A stretch of 64,000 bases of DNA. It comes from Physcomitrium patens. Taxonomy: Eukaryota; Streptophyta; Bryopsida; Funariales; Funariaceae. This document shows positions 24,325-35,399 of the stretch, piece after piece. The position numbers were made by a program, and so were the translations under genes. The notes beneath the pieces are model-generated. The model saw only the letters and a program-made list of their open reading frames with translations. It did no database searches and was not told where the DNA came from. The DNA lies in NCBI RefSeq assembly GCF_000002425.4, contig NC_037270.1, positions 1,425,765-1,489,764 of the forward strand, in the 5' to 3' direction. Position 1 is the stretch's first letter. Every line of letters starts with the position of its first letter.

Positions 24325-25616
24325 TGTCATGTTGTAACACGACTATACCATGAAAATATAAAAAAGGGGACTTTTATTAATGTTCAGTTACCTCGAATAT
24401 TGGGAGCAATGATCGATTCTAGTGCCAATATTTGGGGGCCAGTTTCAGACACCCCGTCATAGTCGATCAAGGCATACTTACTAATAACGAAATGCTCCAT
24501 TCGATTCCAATAACGGGAGTCAATAGAAAGAGAAAGGACCAATTCAACGACGGGTGAGCCTGGTTCGAAGAGCCAATTGGATCCAATTTCAAGACATCCA
24601 ATCCAGGTCCTATTATGGGCTTTTTACCCAATATGAGACCTGACTTGGTCGAGCAACCCAATGCGATCCAATTATGGGGCTCCGATTCCATTTCAGGTTG
24701 TTCCATTCTTTGTGCCATTCCGAGAACATCCTTTTGGTAAAAGAATCTCTTAAAGGTAAAAATGGGGGAGAAAGCTCCGTCGGCTGTTCCAGTTCGGGGA
24801 GTCCAAGGCGGAAGAATAGGATCTTCTCAGGGTTAAAAGGGGAGGATAGGTTAAGAAATAAAAGAGGGGAGAATTAGGGTTTTAAGGGGAGAGAGCTAGC
24901 TTCATGCTTTGGGTGGAGAAAAGACAGAGAATTGGGGTTTTTTTTTTCTTCATAGGATTTTGGAAAGACTGAGACAATCGTTACTGAAAGTCAGTGTTAT
25001 ATTGGTGAACTAGATTTTTTTTTTCGAAAGAGAGAAAAAAAACATTCAGAAATGGTTAGGGTGGAGGAGAGGATTTAGAGATTCGAGAATTAGGGAGGTT
25101 AAGAAAAAGGGAGGATACAAGGTTTTTAGGTAGGAGTCAGAAAAGGAACTTCTGGCGATCAATGCTGAAAGGTCGATGTATTGTACTAGTGAATCGGGAT
25201 TTTAATGAAGTGGGTGTGATTACTCTTGACTGTTTTATGAAATCGAAGTTATATCTGTGATTGAAGAATTAAAAGGGTGTCTATAGGATTAAGTATGCGG
25301 AGTGAATGAAATTTTTTGGATTAATCTAACAAGACAGTTAATGGATACAAGGTCGTGAGTATAAAGTGGTATTGGAGATTAGCAGATTGGATTGTTCGGG
25401 GTTCTCTGTAACGTCTAGAGACCTACCGGCTGGGGCAAAAAGGATTTTGGCGAGCAATCGAAGGACATTCGTATAAATTTATAGTATATTCTTGTAATCA
25501 TTTATATTCCAACAGTCAAAAACCGATAGACTGCTTGAATATTAGCAAATCTCCATATTATCTTCTACAGCCAGACATCCGATGCGTTCTCAAGCAGGAA
25601 AGCACGTAATACGACA
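24325..25616 (+). repeat. Element B 5' LTR
   Basis: Pairs base for base with 29267-30563. Most differences fall in the first 170 bases. It starts TGTCATGTTGTAACACG and ends GTAATACGACA. Open frames inside it (24467-24718 reverse, 24674-24877) are incidental. Confidence 0.92.
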
Positions 25617-25640
25617 TAAGTGGTGAACCCGACGTGAAAG
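25617..25640 (+). promoter_or_regulatory. Presumed primer-binding site of element B
   Basis: TGGTGAACCCGACGTG follows the LTR after four bases (TAAG). The TGG start is what a CCA-ended tRNA would pair with. I could not assign the tRNA. Confidence 0.55.
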
Positions 25641-25687
25641 CTTGAGGTAGAAGGTATTGAATTTTGTTTGATTTTATTTTTATTTTT

Positions 25688-28056
25688 ATGGAGAACGAAA
25701 ATAAAAATTTTGAAGGATCTTTGGGAGGAGTTTCTGGTGGGGATTCTTCTAAAGGATAAGGTATGTACCTGGATCCATCTATTACTAGTATGTTTCAAGC
25801 CTTCTTACTATCAATGCAGCAACAGCAAAGCAATGATCGAAAGGAAGCTTTGGCAACCAAAGCATTGGAAGCAGTGGTCAATAAAATTGATCAATTTGAT
25901 GGAAGGAATATTTCAAGGTATTTAAGATGTTATGTTCGTGAAATAGAATTAAATCAGGTTTTTGAGAAGAAAATGATTGAATTATTTAAACTTGCCATGA
26001 TACCAGAGATAAGAGACCATATTACATCGATTACGGATCGTTATGGGAATTCATGGGAGGTTTTTTTATATGCATTGAAAGACAAATATTTCTTGAAAGA
26101 TGCTGATCGCATTACTAAGAAGCTGTTTCTAGAATGGATTGAACGGCCTAATAAGAATTTGCAAGCAACAGAGCTATTAAGGGAATTTGAGAGGTAATAC
26201 TCTCAATTATCGAAGGTAGAAAAATTGACATTGGAGCCAAACAAAGTTGATCTATTTCTTCTAGCTGCTGATGGAGAATTGTAAGGGAAATTAGAACTCC
26301 TTCTTGAAGACAAAGAAGAAGATGAAGGATTGACAACAAAATGGAAGAACGTTGAAGATGCGGTGGGATTGCTTGCAAAAAGAGAAAGGAGGAAGGATAG
26401 GAGTAATATTCCGAAAACAGTACAAGCATCCAAAGTTCCAGTACGTACAACACCACCAACAATGCCTACAGTTCAATTTTCGACATCCTTATCAAAAAAG
26501 CAGATATGGAGATGGAAGAAATTATACGAGGAATGCGAGATCTTTAAATCAAATTGGTAAGACTTGAAGAGAATACTTCTACAAACACTTTGAAGAATGT
26601 TTCAAAACAAGGATATGTACAAAGATGCATTTGGTGTGATGATGCTTCACACACTAGGAAAGATTGCAATGAATTTAACAATATGATACGGCAAGGAATT
26701 ATTTGCTGGAAAGATGGGAAGATAGCATTAAAAGATAGGGAGGATCTTCTTCAAACCAATTTTGGCAAGGGAGGAATGAGAGCATTGGTTCAAGATTACT
26801 TAAAAGAGCATGAAACAGCAGCACGAGAAAGTGCAAGTTATGGTGCTAGAGTAGATGATGACCTTCGTGGAAGTACGGAAACTAGTGAGTTTTGGACTTC
26901 TGCCATTTCTACAATGCAAGAAGGGAAATTACCTTGAGAAGCGTTATTGAGGACTGCAGCTATAATATGAGGTGCAACAGGTTGGGATGATCTTGTTGAG
27001 TCTCTTTCAGTTCATGCATATATTGCTAAGAGCCAACATGAAGCTTTGATGGAAGAAAAGAGACGAGGAAATTTTGATGATATGAAAGAAAGATTTTCTT
27101 CTAAGAGGTAAACTCGAGGAGACAAGGCTCGAGAGGCAGCTTCACAAGAATTACTTGTAAAGGATATCTCAGCATCATTGGAAGAAAAAACAAGGGAGAC
27201 AAAAGATAAGGACAAATCAATTGCTTGTAAGCTACTTTCTGACATTGAAGAGGCAACAAATTTGAAAGGGGTGTTGGAAGAACGTATATTAAACGCTAAG
27301 GTGGAATTCACATTGAAAGAAGTTTTGGGAATTGCAAAGGAGTTTCATGATGTTATCATTGACAGCATTAAGCAAAAGAGACAATTAATGGGCAAAACTG
27401 GAATGAATCATGCTATTGATGCAAGAATATATGAAGATGAAGAAGAGGTTGATATTTGTTACAAGCAACCAACAAATGAAAAGAATGGGTATAATCAACG
27501 AGTACATTTCAAAGATTATAGTGATAAGGAAATGGAAACTTTGAGCCATTATACTTGAAAGCATTGGACAAGGGCAACTACTGAGGTATTGGTGAAAGTA
27601 GGAGATATAGAAGAACCAATTGTTGCTTTAGTTGACCATGGTTCTGAAATAAATCTCATGTCTAAAGATCTTTATAAGAAGCAAAAATGGCCAATTGATA
27701 TGGAACATGGATGGGCAATACGAGCAGCTAATAATACGCGGGGTGAATTATATAGAGCTTGTCCAGATGTCAAAATTTGGATTGGGGATGTTGCGACGGA
27801 GCAACATTTCTTTGTTCAAGATACAACGTCTTATCCGTTGATTTTAGGACAACTTTATATCACGGCAACACGGATGGAAATAAAAGTACTTGACGATGGT
27901 TCTGCTTATGCAAGGGTACGTAGCGAAGATGGGAGGAAAGTTGTACAATTTCTAACAGTACCTCCTAACCATGAACGGAATAGAGATAGGTTGAGGGAGA
28001 AACCATTGCCAAAGATTGTTGAAGGATTTAAGGATTTTCGGGAGGTACCACTATAA
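25688..28056 (+). pseudogene. Element B gag-protease polyprotein with scattered nonsense mutations
   Basis: ATG at 25688 (MENENKNF...). One polyprotein frame can be followed to 28056 with a frameshift near the A-run at about 26493-26500. In-frame stops occur at about 25757, 26195, 26282, 26935, 26953, 27109 and 27556. Several fall where the context suggests Gln CAA turned into TAA. Gag contains a zinc knuckle CIWCDDASHTRKDC (C-x2-C-x4-H-x4-C) near 26626-26670. The protease active-site motif is VDHGSE, about 17 residues into the segment starting at 27589, followed by KKQKWPIDMEHGW and LYITATRME. Much better preserved than element A. It is not expected to give full-length protein. Confidence 0.85.
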
Positions 28057-28385
28057 AGCGAGATTATGGAGGTACAAAAGAGGAGGTACTCTCGCGAGAT
28101 GAAGGTGCCTTTGATGCGAGTTTTATTGATATTTTGGAGAATGGAAATATTATGTATAACAAAGTTGATGATTTGAAAAGAAAAGAAAGAAAAAGATTAT
28201 ATAATATTGAAGGAGAATTACGCAAATTAGGTACATTGCAAGATGATGAGAGGATTTTAGGTGTTTATGAAGAAAATGGACTGGAAGATTCATTGGAATT
28301 GATTACATCTATTGGGTTAGGGGATAATGATAAGATTGTTGAGATTCATTCAAGAGAGGTTTATACCATACTTAAATCTTTTTAA
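28057..28385 (+). pseudogene. Element B linker region upstream of the lost polymerase
   Basis: 28134-28385 encodes 83 residues starting MENGNIMYNKVDDLKRKERK and ending YTILKSF. The same peptide occurs in element C (59904-60143, minus), where it is followed by pre-RT and polymerase. It is therefore a normal part of the pol precursor and not a separate gene. In B it ends at a TAA and immediately joins the integrase core. Confidence 0.8.
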
Positions 28386-29204
28386 GCGCCAGAAGTCACT
28401 ACAGATCATGGAGAATTAAATGTACAAGAAGCTCGTAAGTTCTTTGAAAGATGTGGAGTTAAACTATCACTGACTACTGCTTATAATTCGGAAGGGAATG
28501 CAAAAAGCGAACGTGGTCACCCACCGATTGTGAAAGTATTAGTTAAAGCTTGTAATGGGAAAGTTAGAGAGTCGCCACGGCTTTTGTCATTTGTATTATG
28601 GACTGATCGAACAACACATAGTTCAGTGACAAGATATATGCCAGTAGAACTTATGACAGGTCACAAATCAATTATGCCGATTGATGAAAAGGAACTTACT
28701 TGGAGTATGCTACCATGGGAAGATGGATTGACAAGAGAAGAACTTCTGGCTATTAGGATTCGACAATTGGAGCAAAGATCGGAAGATGTACAAATAGCAT
28801 TAGAAAGGTTAAAAAGAGCAAGGTTACAAAATAAGGCGCGATTCGATAAGCAACATCGATTGATACCTAAAGCAATTGAAGAAGGTGATTGAGTACTTAT
28901 TTATAATAGTAGTCTAGACAACCAATATAGCACTTTATGAAAGTTTTCAAAAGGTTGGTTTGGACCGTATGTGGTAACAACTGTTCATGATAATGCGACT
29001 TACTCATTACGGGAGTTAGATGGTACAAAATTGAAAATACCAATTGCAGGGAAGCGAGTAAAAATATTTAAACAAAGACACGCGGAGATGAATATGGAAG
29101 ACTTTAATGAAGGTATAGAGATTCCGCAGCAAGAAGATGAAAGTGATTTGGATAATGAAGGTGACGAAGATGAACTAGACAAAGACATAGAGAATATATT
29201 ATAA
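28386..29204 (+). pseudogene. Element B integrase, C-terminal half only
   Basis: Starts in the middle of the catalytic core: TTDHGELNVQEARKFF, then LTTAYNSEGNAKSERGHPP. It continues through 28530-28892 and, after stops at about 28890 and 28938, into 28971-29204 with YSLRELDGTKLKIPIAGKRV and an acidic tail of Asp/Glu. The HHCC zinc region and the first catalytic Asp are missing. Matching peptides are in A (37006-37780) and C (minus, about 57570-56260). Confidence 0.8.
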
Positions 29205-29252
29205 ATCAAACAACAATTGGATAAATTGGTGCATACTGGAGGATGCACAGGT

Positions 29253-29266
29253 TCAGAAGGAGTGGA
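29253..29266 (+). promoter_or_regulatory. Polypurine tract of element B
   Basis: The purine-rich AGAAGGAGTGGA lies directly before the 3' LTR. Elements A (AGAAGGGATGAA) and C (AGAGGGAATAGA, minus) have a similar tract at the same place. Confidence 0.65.
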
Positions 29267-30563
29267 TGTCGTGTTATAACACGAATATACTGTGAAAATA
29301 TAAAAAAAAGGGATTTTTATTAATGTTCAGTTACCTCGAATATTGGGAGCAATGACCAATTCCAAAGCCAATATTCAAGGGCCAGTTTCAGACATCCCGT
29401 CATAGTCGGTCAGGGCATACTTACCAATAATGAAATGCTCCGTTCGATTCCAATAACGAGAGTCAGCAGAAAGAGAAAAGACTAATTCAACGACGGGTGA
29501 ACCTGGTTCGAAGAGCCAATTGGATCCAATTTCAAGACATCCAATCCAGGTCCTATTACGGGCCTCTTACCCAATATGAGACCTGACTTGGTCGAGCAAC
29601 CCAATGCGGTCCAAATACGGAGCTTCGATTTTGTTTCAGGCTGTTCCGTTCTTTGTGCCATTCCGAGAACATCCTTTTGGTAAAAGGATCTCTTAAAGGT
29701 AAAAATGGGGGAGAAAGCTCCATCGGCTGTTCCATTTCGGGGAGTCCAAGGCAGAAGAATAGGATCTTCTCAGGGTTAAAAGAGGAGGATAGGTTAAGAA
29801 ATAAAAGAAGGGAGAATTAGGGTTTTAAGGGGAGAGAGCTAGCTTCATGCTTTGGGTGGAGAAAAGGCAGAGAATTGGGGTTTTTTTTTTTTTTTTCATA
29901 GGATTTTGGAAAGACTGAGACAATCATTGCTGAAAGTCAGTGTTATATTGGTGAACTAGATTTTTTTTTTTTGAAAGAGAGAAAAAAAACATTCAGAAAT
30001 GGTTAGGGTGGAGGAGAGGATTTAGAGATTCGAGAATTAGAGAGGTTAAGAAAAAAGGAGGATACAAGGTTTTTAGGTAGGAGTCAGAAAAGGAACTTCT
30101 GACGATCAATGCTGAAAGGTCGATGTATTGTACTAGTGAATCGGGATTTTAATGAAGTGGGTGTGATTACTCTTGACTGTTTTATGAAATTGAAGTTATA
30201 TCTGTGATTGAAGAATTAAAAGGGTGTCTATAGGATTAAGTATGCGGAGTGAATGAAATTTTTTGGATTAATCTAACAAGACAGTTAATGGATACAAGGT
30301 CGTGAGTACAAAGTAGTATTGGAGATTAGCAGATTGGGTTGTTCGGGGTTCTCTGTAACGTCTAGAGACCTACCGGCTGGGGCAAAAAGGATTTTGGCGA
30401 GCAATCGAAGGACATTCGTATAGATTTATAGTATATTCTTGTAATCATTTATATTCCAACAGTCAAAAACCGATAGACTGCTTGAATATTAGCAAATCTC
30501 CATATTACCTTCTACAGTCAGACATCCGGTGCGTTCTCAAGTAGGAAAGCATGTAATACGACA
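29267..30563 (+). repeat. Element B 3' LTR
   Basis: Direct repeat of 24325-25616, with the same TGTC start and GACA end. It is followed by CTGG, which also precedes the 5' LTR. Confidence 0.92.
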
Positions 30564-30930
30564 CTGGGCATAGAGAAGTTTAGGCTATCTATACTAAGTT
30601 TAAAAAGCACTATTGGTAGAAGAGTTTATATAAGAATGTGGAGGAATTTGTGAATACTTGTAAAGAGTGCCTATTACAATCCATCGTGAGTTATATAGGT
30701 GGTTTATGCCCTACCTATCTACTTGCTATTCATTGTCAACGGGCGATTGATTTAGTTGCCATGTCAATAGAACTTTGGAATATAAAGCATTTAGTTTTGG
30801 TAAAAAAAACTCTCTAATTATATAGAAGGGAGGGCATTGAAAGCAAAGTCTATAGAGGTAGTGTATTGATTTGTTCTAGAAGATATTATATGTTATTGTG
30901 GGAGCATTGAGAGAATGAAAGTAGATTGGA
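30564..30930 (+). pseudogene. Element A integrase, middle part between B and E0
   Basis: Reads on from the HDTL left of B: AGHRE, then KNVEEFVNTCKECLL, completing an H...H...CxxC zinc region. The start of the core with AIDLVAMSIE follows. It is cut at 30930 by E0. Confidence 0.75.
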
Positions 30931-31009
30931 TGTCAAGGACAAGAACATAATAAAGACAAATAAACAAGTGAGATTTCTTTCAAAGAATGATGATAAAATA
31001 GAAATAACT

Positions 31010-31054
<45 letters not shown>

Positions 31055-31517
31055 AAGAAACTAGAATGGCTATTGCCAAAATACAAGAAAACTAGAGACC
31101 CTTGAAACTAGACTGGAAGCAAGAATGGAGTTGATAAGAGTGAAGAAGGCTTCACTCTTGTCTCTATATATACTATCTAACTAGGGGCTACATGGCAACA
31201 TTCTATAGGACCTCCAATATGTGTTGACTTTGTAGGACACATGCCTTGACTTATAAGGTAAGTTTTTTCTACGTGTGGGCCAAATAGTTAGCTTGGTCTT
31301 CAAGCTAATAACATGTGTGGCACATGGCCAACTTGTTGACTACGTTTTTAATCCAAAAAGTCAATTAAAGATACCTATAAAGTCAAAGCAGTGTCTGTGT
31401 AGCTTCTAGGAAGCTTTCATATCAAATACTATAGAGTTAACTTACTTTTACCTATTTTTACTTACTTCTATTTATTTATACATGTAATTATTGGCTTACA
31501 TGTGTATATCTATGACA
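30931..31517 (-). repeat. E0 3' LTR (left) with expanded AT microsatellite
   Basis: 587 bp, against 558 bp for the partner LTR. The difference is almost entirely a perfect (AT)n tract at about 31013-31049, where the partner has only ATATGTATATTATA. Confidence 0.92.
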
Positions 31518-31535
31518 TTACCCCCTCTATTAGGG
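31518..31535 (-). promoter_or_regulatory. E0 polypurine tract
   Basis: Plus strand TTACCCCCTCTATTA, that is TAATAGAGGGGGTAA on the minus strand, directly adjoining the 3' LTR. Confidence 0.75.
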
Positions 31536-32400
31536 ATGAGTTCCATGAGGAGTGATGATCATTTGTTGAAGAAATCTATGATGCGACAAATTGTATTCGC
31601 CACATACTCTGATCTTTGTTCTCTTTGAAGATGATTGATAGGGCCTCTCAACTATCGATAGTGTCCCATTCTAGGGCGGAAAGATCACCCAGTTATTTGA
31701 TCATTGTTGATGCCTTCATAACTTTCTTCGAATAAAACATTTGGAACACCATCAGGAGTTGTTCCTACCTTTAGTAAAATCACCAAACATTGGAAGTCCC
31801 TTCTGAGGTCGTGATACCAAATGTATTATATTTTATCATTTATTCGAGGAAGAACATGTCGTCCTTGAAAATCTTCATTTCGATTGTATCGTCTTGAAGG
31901 TTGAGACAATCGTAATGTCTTGTCTGGCAAGTCAGCAAACGAAGGCTCTTGAGTCGAATCTATTGGTTGTTGGTTCTCCATCTCCTGAGCATGACATCTA
32001 CAAAGAAGCTACACATAAGGATTGAAAGTAAAATGATAACTTGCCTAGATCTTGTTTCTTTTATAAAAAAAAATTTCATCTTGATTTTGATGGATGTCGT
32101 GGATAAAAAGCCTCCACTGCCTTTGTTGCATTTGCAAGATTTTTTATTAGCTCCCATGTGCATTACTAATATCATATCCATGCCAATGGACAAGATATTC
32201 TATTTTATTTTGGCGCCACCTTGAATCTAAGACTTCTTCACTTGAAACTCTTCATTATTGTTTACTTTGAAAAGAGGAGGTGGAGCTTGTCTTCTTCTTG
32301 GTACGTCCACTATCTTGTATGGTTCAAGAAGAGACACGTGGAATACTTGATGGATTTTCATTGACTTCGGTAGATGTAAATGATATGCAACTAGATTAAT
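31536..32400 (-). other. E0 pol 3' tail
   Basis: Between the integrase C-terminal segment and the polypurine tract. Stops break the frame. Open frames here (31949-32224 plus strand, 31960-32193 minus) have no clear similarity. A chromodomain would be expected in this place for a chromovirus, but I cannot recognise one with confidence. The same nucleotide stretch recurs at 51140-51800 and about 11750-12300. Confidence 0.5.
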
Positions 32401-33564
32401 TTATGTAGAAATAGAAAATGGTCTAAGCTTTGGATAGTCCAACTTGTCACAAGGACGAGTGGTCTTGATATTGTGATGAAGTAACCATACCTTATCACCC
32501 ATGTGGAATGGTGGTTGTTCATTTCGATAGACATCTGCATTGACCTTTTGTTGTTCTTGAGCTTCTTTTAACTGTGCCTTCATCATTGCATGTAGCTCTG
32601 ACAAATGAATTGCCAAATCTTTTGCAGCAGGATTATCAACTTTTGAAAAATCAAAAATATCAAGTCATGGACGATAACCATAATTAGCAAAGAAAGGTGT
32701 TTGTTTTATAGAAGAATGTACCATATTATTGTAAGCAAACTTTGCCAATGGCAAAAGAGTTGTCCAATCATCTTGTTGGTAGTTAATGATATATCTTAAA
32801 TACTATTCCAAAACTTGATTAACACGCTCCGTTTATCCATGAGTTTGAGGGTGGAATGCCAAAGGTCATTTTATATCCACTTTTAGAATCTTGAAAAGAG
32901 TCCACCAAAATCTTGATACAAATTGAATTCTCCTATCTGATATAATATCCTTGGATAATCCATGATAGCGATAGATATTGTCAAGAAAGAGCTTAGCTGT
33001 TTCTTTACTTGTGATAGATTTTGTACATGGTACAAAATATGCCATCTTGGTAAAATGATCTACTATCACGAATATAGAGTCATAAGAACCAGAGATTGAA
33101 AGGTCCGTGATGAAATCCATAGAAATAAAAGACTATGGTTGTTCTGGAATGGATAATGGCTGAAGAAGTCCATAAGGTCGATGACAAGGAGTTTTTGATC
33201 TCGAGTAAACATCACAAGATTGTACAAAATCTTTAACTACTTTCTACATTTGGGGCCACCAAAAGTCCCTAGATATTAGTTCCAAAGTTTTATTGTAGCC
33301 AAAATGTCCTATTGCTAGAAAGTTATGACGAACTTAAAGAACACGTAATCGAGCTTCACCTTCTGGAACATATAGGTGTCTTTTAAAATATAATAGATTC
33401 TTCTTGAATTCAAACTTGAAAGTATCATGAGACTTTAAAGGATTTTCTTTAATATCATGAATAAGAGGATCAGAAGACATACTTGACTGAACTTGCTTAA
33501 TGAAAGTTGAATCAATAGTTAGTGTTGATTTCATTATTCTAAGATGAAGATGCTTTGGCTTCAA
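32401..33564 (-). pseudogene. E0 integrase
   Basis: Three frame pieces: 33334-33564 (upstream region with LLYFKRHLYVPEGE), 32866-33120 (catalytic core MDFITDLSISGSYDSIFVIV, then DHFTKMAYFVPC and YHGLSKDIISDR), and 32401-32616 (HLSELHAMMKAQLKEAQ, then FHMGDKVWLL, a GDKVWL motif of the C-terminal domain). The family order is correct. Single stops between the pieces make it non-functional as read. Confidence 0.82.
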
Positions 33565-33621
33565 GAGAATTGTCCGTTGTTGATCAAAAGCAACATCTCC
33601 TTCCTTTGGTGCAAGATAAGA

Positions 33622-34836
33622 TCATCTAGAGAGTGCATCTGACAAACCTTGTTGTTTTTCTAGTCGATAAGTGATCTTGAATTCGAATCTTGACAAAGAC
33701 ATATTCCAACGGACTTGGCGATGATTCAAAACACGTGCTGATATAAAATATTCAAGGTTCTTGTGATCCGTATACACAGTGACTGGGCTAGAAGCACCTT
33801 CTAGATAATGGCACCATTCTTGAAACGAATCCATGATTGCAAGAAGTTCTTTGTCGTGGATCTCGTAGTTGATCTCGAATGCTAAAAATTTTCTGGAATG
33901 AAAAGCTATTGAGTGAAGTTTATCATATATTTCCATTTCTGACAATATTGCACCTAAAGCAAAGTCTGATGCATTTGTTTCCATAAAAAATGGCTTTAAA
34001 AAATCGACGCAATACAAGATTGGTGCAGAAATAAAGGCTGTCTTCAAAGCTTCAAATGCTACTTCCGCTTCTTGATTCCATTGAAGTTTGTCTTTCCAAG
34101 TCAAACGTATAAGTGGAGCTGCAACTTGAGAGAAGTCTTTGATGAAGATCTGATAGTAGTTGGCAAATTCCAAAAAGCATTGGACATCTCTTACCGTTTT
34201 TGGGATCTTCCAATCCATAATAGTTTGAACTTTCTTAGGATCGATCATAAGTCCGTCATTTGAAATGATGTATCCTAAGAAGTCGACTTGAGTAGTGTGA
34301 AATACACACTTTTCTATCTTGGCATAGAGTCCTGCATCTCTTAGTTTCGGTATTACTTGACAAACAAGAAGTTCATGTTCTTCTGGATTCTTAGAATAGA
34401 TTAAGATGTCGTCTAGGTAACAAACAATAAAATCATCTAAAAACTCCCGAAAGACATCAATCATTAGATGTTGGAATGCTACCGGTGCATTTATAAGTCC
34501 AAAAGGCATGACGTTGTATTCAAAATGTCTATACCTTGTTTGAAACGTAGTCTTCCATTCATCTCCTTCTTTGATGCGTATCAAATTATATGCCCCCCGT
34601 AGATCTATTTTTGTATAGATCTTAGCTTGATTCAACTGATCAAGGAGTCCAGCTATCAAAGGTAGCGGGTACCTATTTTTGATAGTGATTTTGTTGAGTC
34701 CTCGATAATCAACAGACATCCGCAATGATCCATCTTTTTTCTTCACAAATAAAATTGGAGCTCCTACTGGAGATTTGGAATGGCGTATGAAGTTTTTGGC
34801 CAAATTTTCTTCAATATATTCCTTGAGTTCAGCCAA
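33622..34836 (-). CDS. E0 reverse transcriptase-RNase H, 404 uninterrupted codons
   Basis: The longest open frame of the window. N-terminal half: LFVKKKDGSLRMSVDYRGLN, then KIDLRGAYNLIRI, the catalytic YLDDILIYS about residues 139-147, and FLGYIISNDG. C-terminal half: RNase H with FFMETNASDFALGAILS and VYTDHKNLEYF, ending LSDALSR. Domain order and motifs are those of Ty3/Gypsy pol. The first ATG (34836) is internal to a polyprotein; upstream protease sequence lies in a separate broken frame. NLIRI replaces the more common HLIRI, and MPFGLINAPVAFQ replaces the usual MPFGLTNAP. Flanking domains are interrupted, so the element is probably inactive. Confidence 0.88.
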   Translation of the reverse strand: MAELKEYIEENLAKNFIRHSKSPVGAPILFVKKKDGSLRMSVDYRGLNKITIKNRYPLPLIAGLLDQLNQAKIYTKIDLRGAYNLIRIKEGDEWKTTFQTRYRHFEYNVMPFGLINAPVAFQHLMIDVFREFLDDFIVCYLDDILIYSKNPEEHELLVCQVIPKLRDAGLYAKIEKCVFHTTQVDFLGYIISNDGLMIDPKKVQTIMDWKIPKTVRDVQCFLEFANYYQIFIKDFSQVAAPLIRLTWKDKLQWNQEAEVAFEALKTAFISAPILYCVDFLKPFFMETNASDFALGAILSEMEIYDKLHSIAFHSRKFLAFEINYEIHDKELLAIMDSFQEWCHYLEGASSPVTVYTDHKNLEYFISARVLNHRQVRWNMSLSRFEFKITYRLEKQQGLSDALSR

Positions 34837-34898
34837 CTCATTTTGAAATAAATTGTAGATTGGTCCAAATGGCGGTTGTGCTCATTCTTGAAGGTCAA

Positions 34899-35330
34899 TT
34901 AAGTAGTCATAAGAACAATGTTTTGGAAGAGTATCTGCATTTTTTTTTCAAATACATCTTGAAAATCTTGGTATTGGCTTGGAATGCGACTTGAAGTCTT
35001 TCCACCAGTAAAAATAAGTGTGGCATAAATGACACAGGATAATCCTTCTTTTGCAGCATACAAGAAAGTACTTGCACCTACAAATATAGGTTTAATTATA
35101 CTAGACTTATGAGTTTCTACTTGATTAACTACACTCTTAGTTATACTTTCAAAAAAGTCAAGACTACGAGAAGTCCAATCTATTTTAGGATTATATTTTT
35201 TTAGCCATAATAAACCTAAAATGACTAGATTAGAAGGAGATCTAATGATATTAAATATTATAAAGCTACTATGACTATTAGTTATTATTTCTATAAGAAG
35301 AGTTTCATGAGTAACATCTCCTAAAGACAA
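34899..35330 (-). pseudogene. E0 protease region
   Basis: 143 codons containing LLWLKKYNPKIDW, a stretch typical of Gypsy retropepsin C-termini, and QYQDFQDVFEKK, the usual entry to reverse transcriptase. The active-site part lies upstream in a broken frame. The same peptides are recognisable in E2 (16400-16745). Confidence 0.72.
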
Positions 35331-35399
35331 CGGACGACCATCTATGACTTCTACATGAATCCTTCTTGACGACGACGAGTCTTTTCTTGATTAGTAAGA

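Larger units (their letters stand above)
24325..30563 (+). mobile_element. Ty3/Gypsy element B, internally deleted (non-autonomous) derivative
   Basis: It has near-identical LTRs of 1292 bp (24325-25616) and 1297 bp (29267-30563), with TGTC...GACA ends and a 4-bp CTGG duplication on both sides (24321-24324, 30564-30567). The 3.65-kb interior encodes gag, protease and the C-terminal half of integrase. Pre-RT, reverse transcriptase, RNase H and N-terminal integrase are absent. LTR divergence of only about 5% by eye, and retained GC, make it the youngest of the elements nested in A, or similar in age to E0. Confidence 0.9.

Noticed and set aside
24674-24877. Small gene in the LTR of element B
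   Set aside because: Lies fully in the LTR, and the frame is not preserved as an open frame in the sister LTR.
28134-28385. A separate accessory gene of element B
   Set aside because: The same peptide in element C runs on toward the polymerase, so it is part of the pol precursor, left as a stub by the deletion.
31949-32224. 91-codon plus-strand gene within E0
   Set aside because: Antisense to the pol tail of E0; no similarity and no counterpart kept in other E-family copies.
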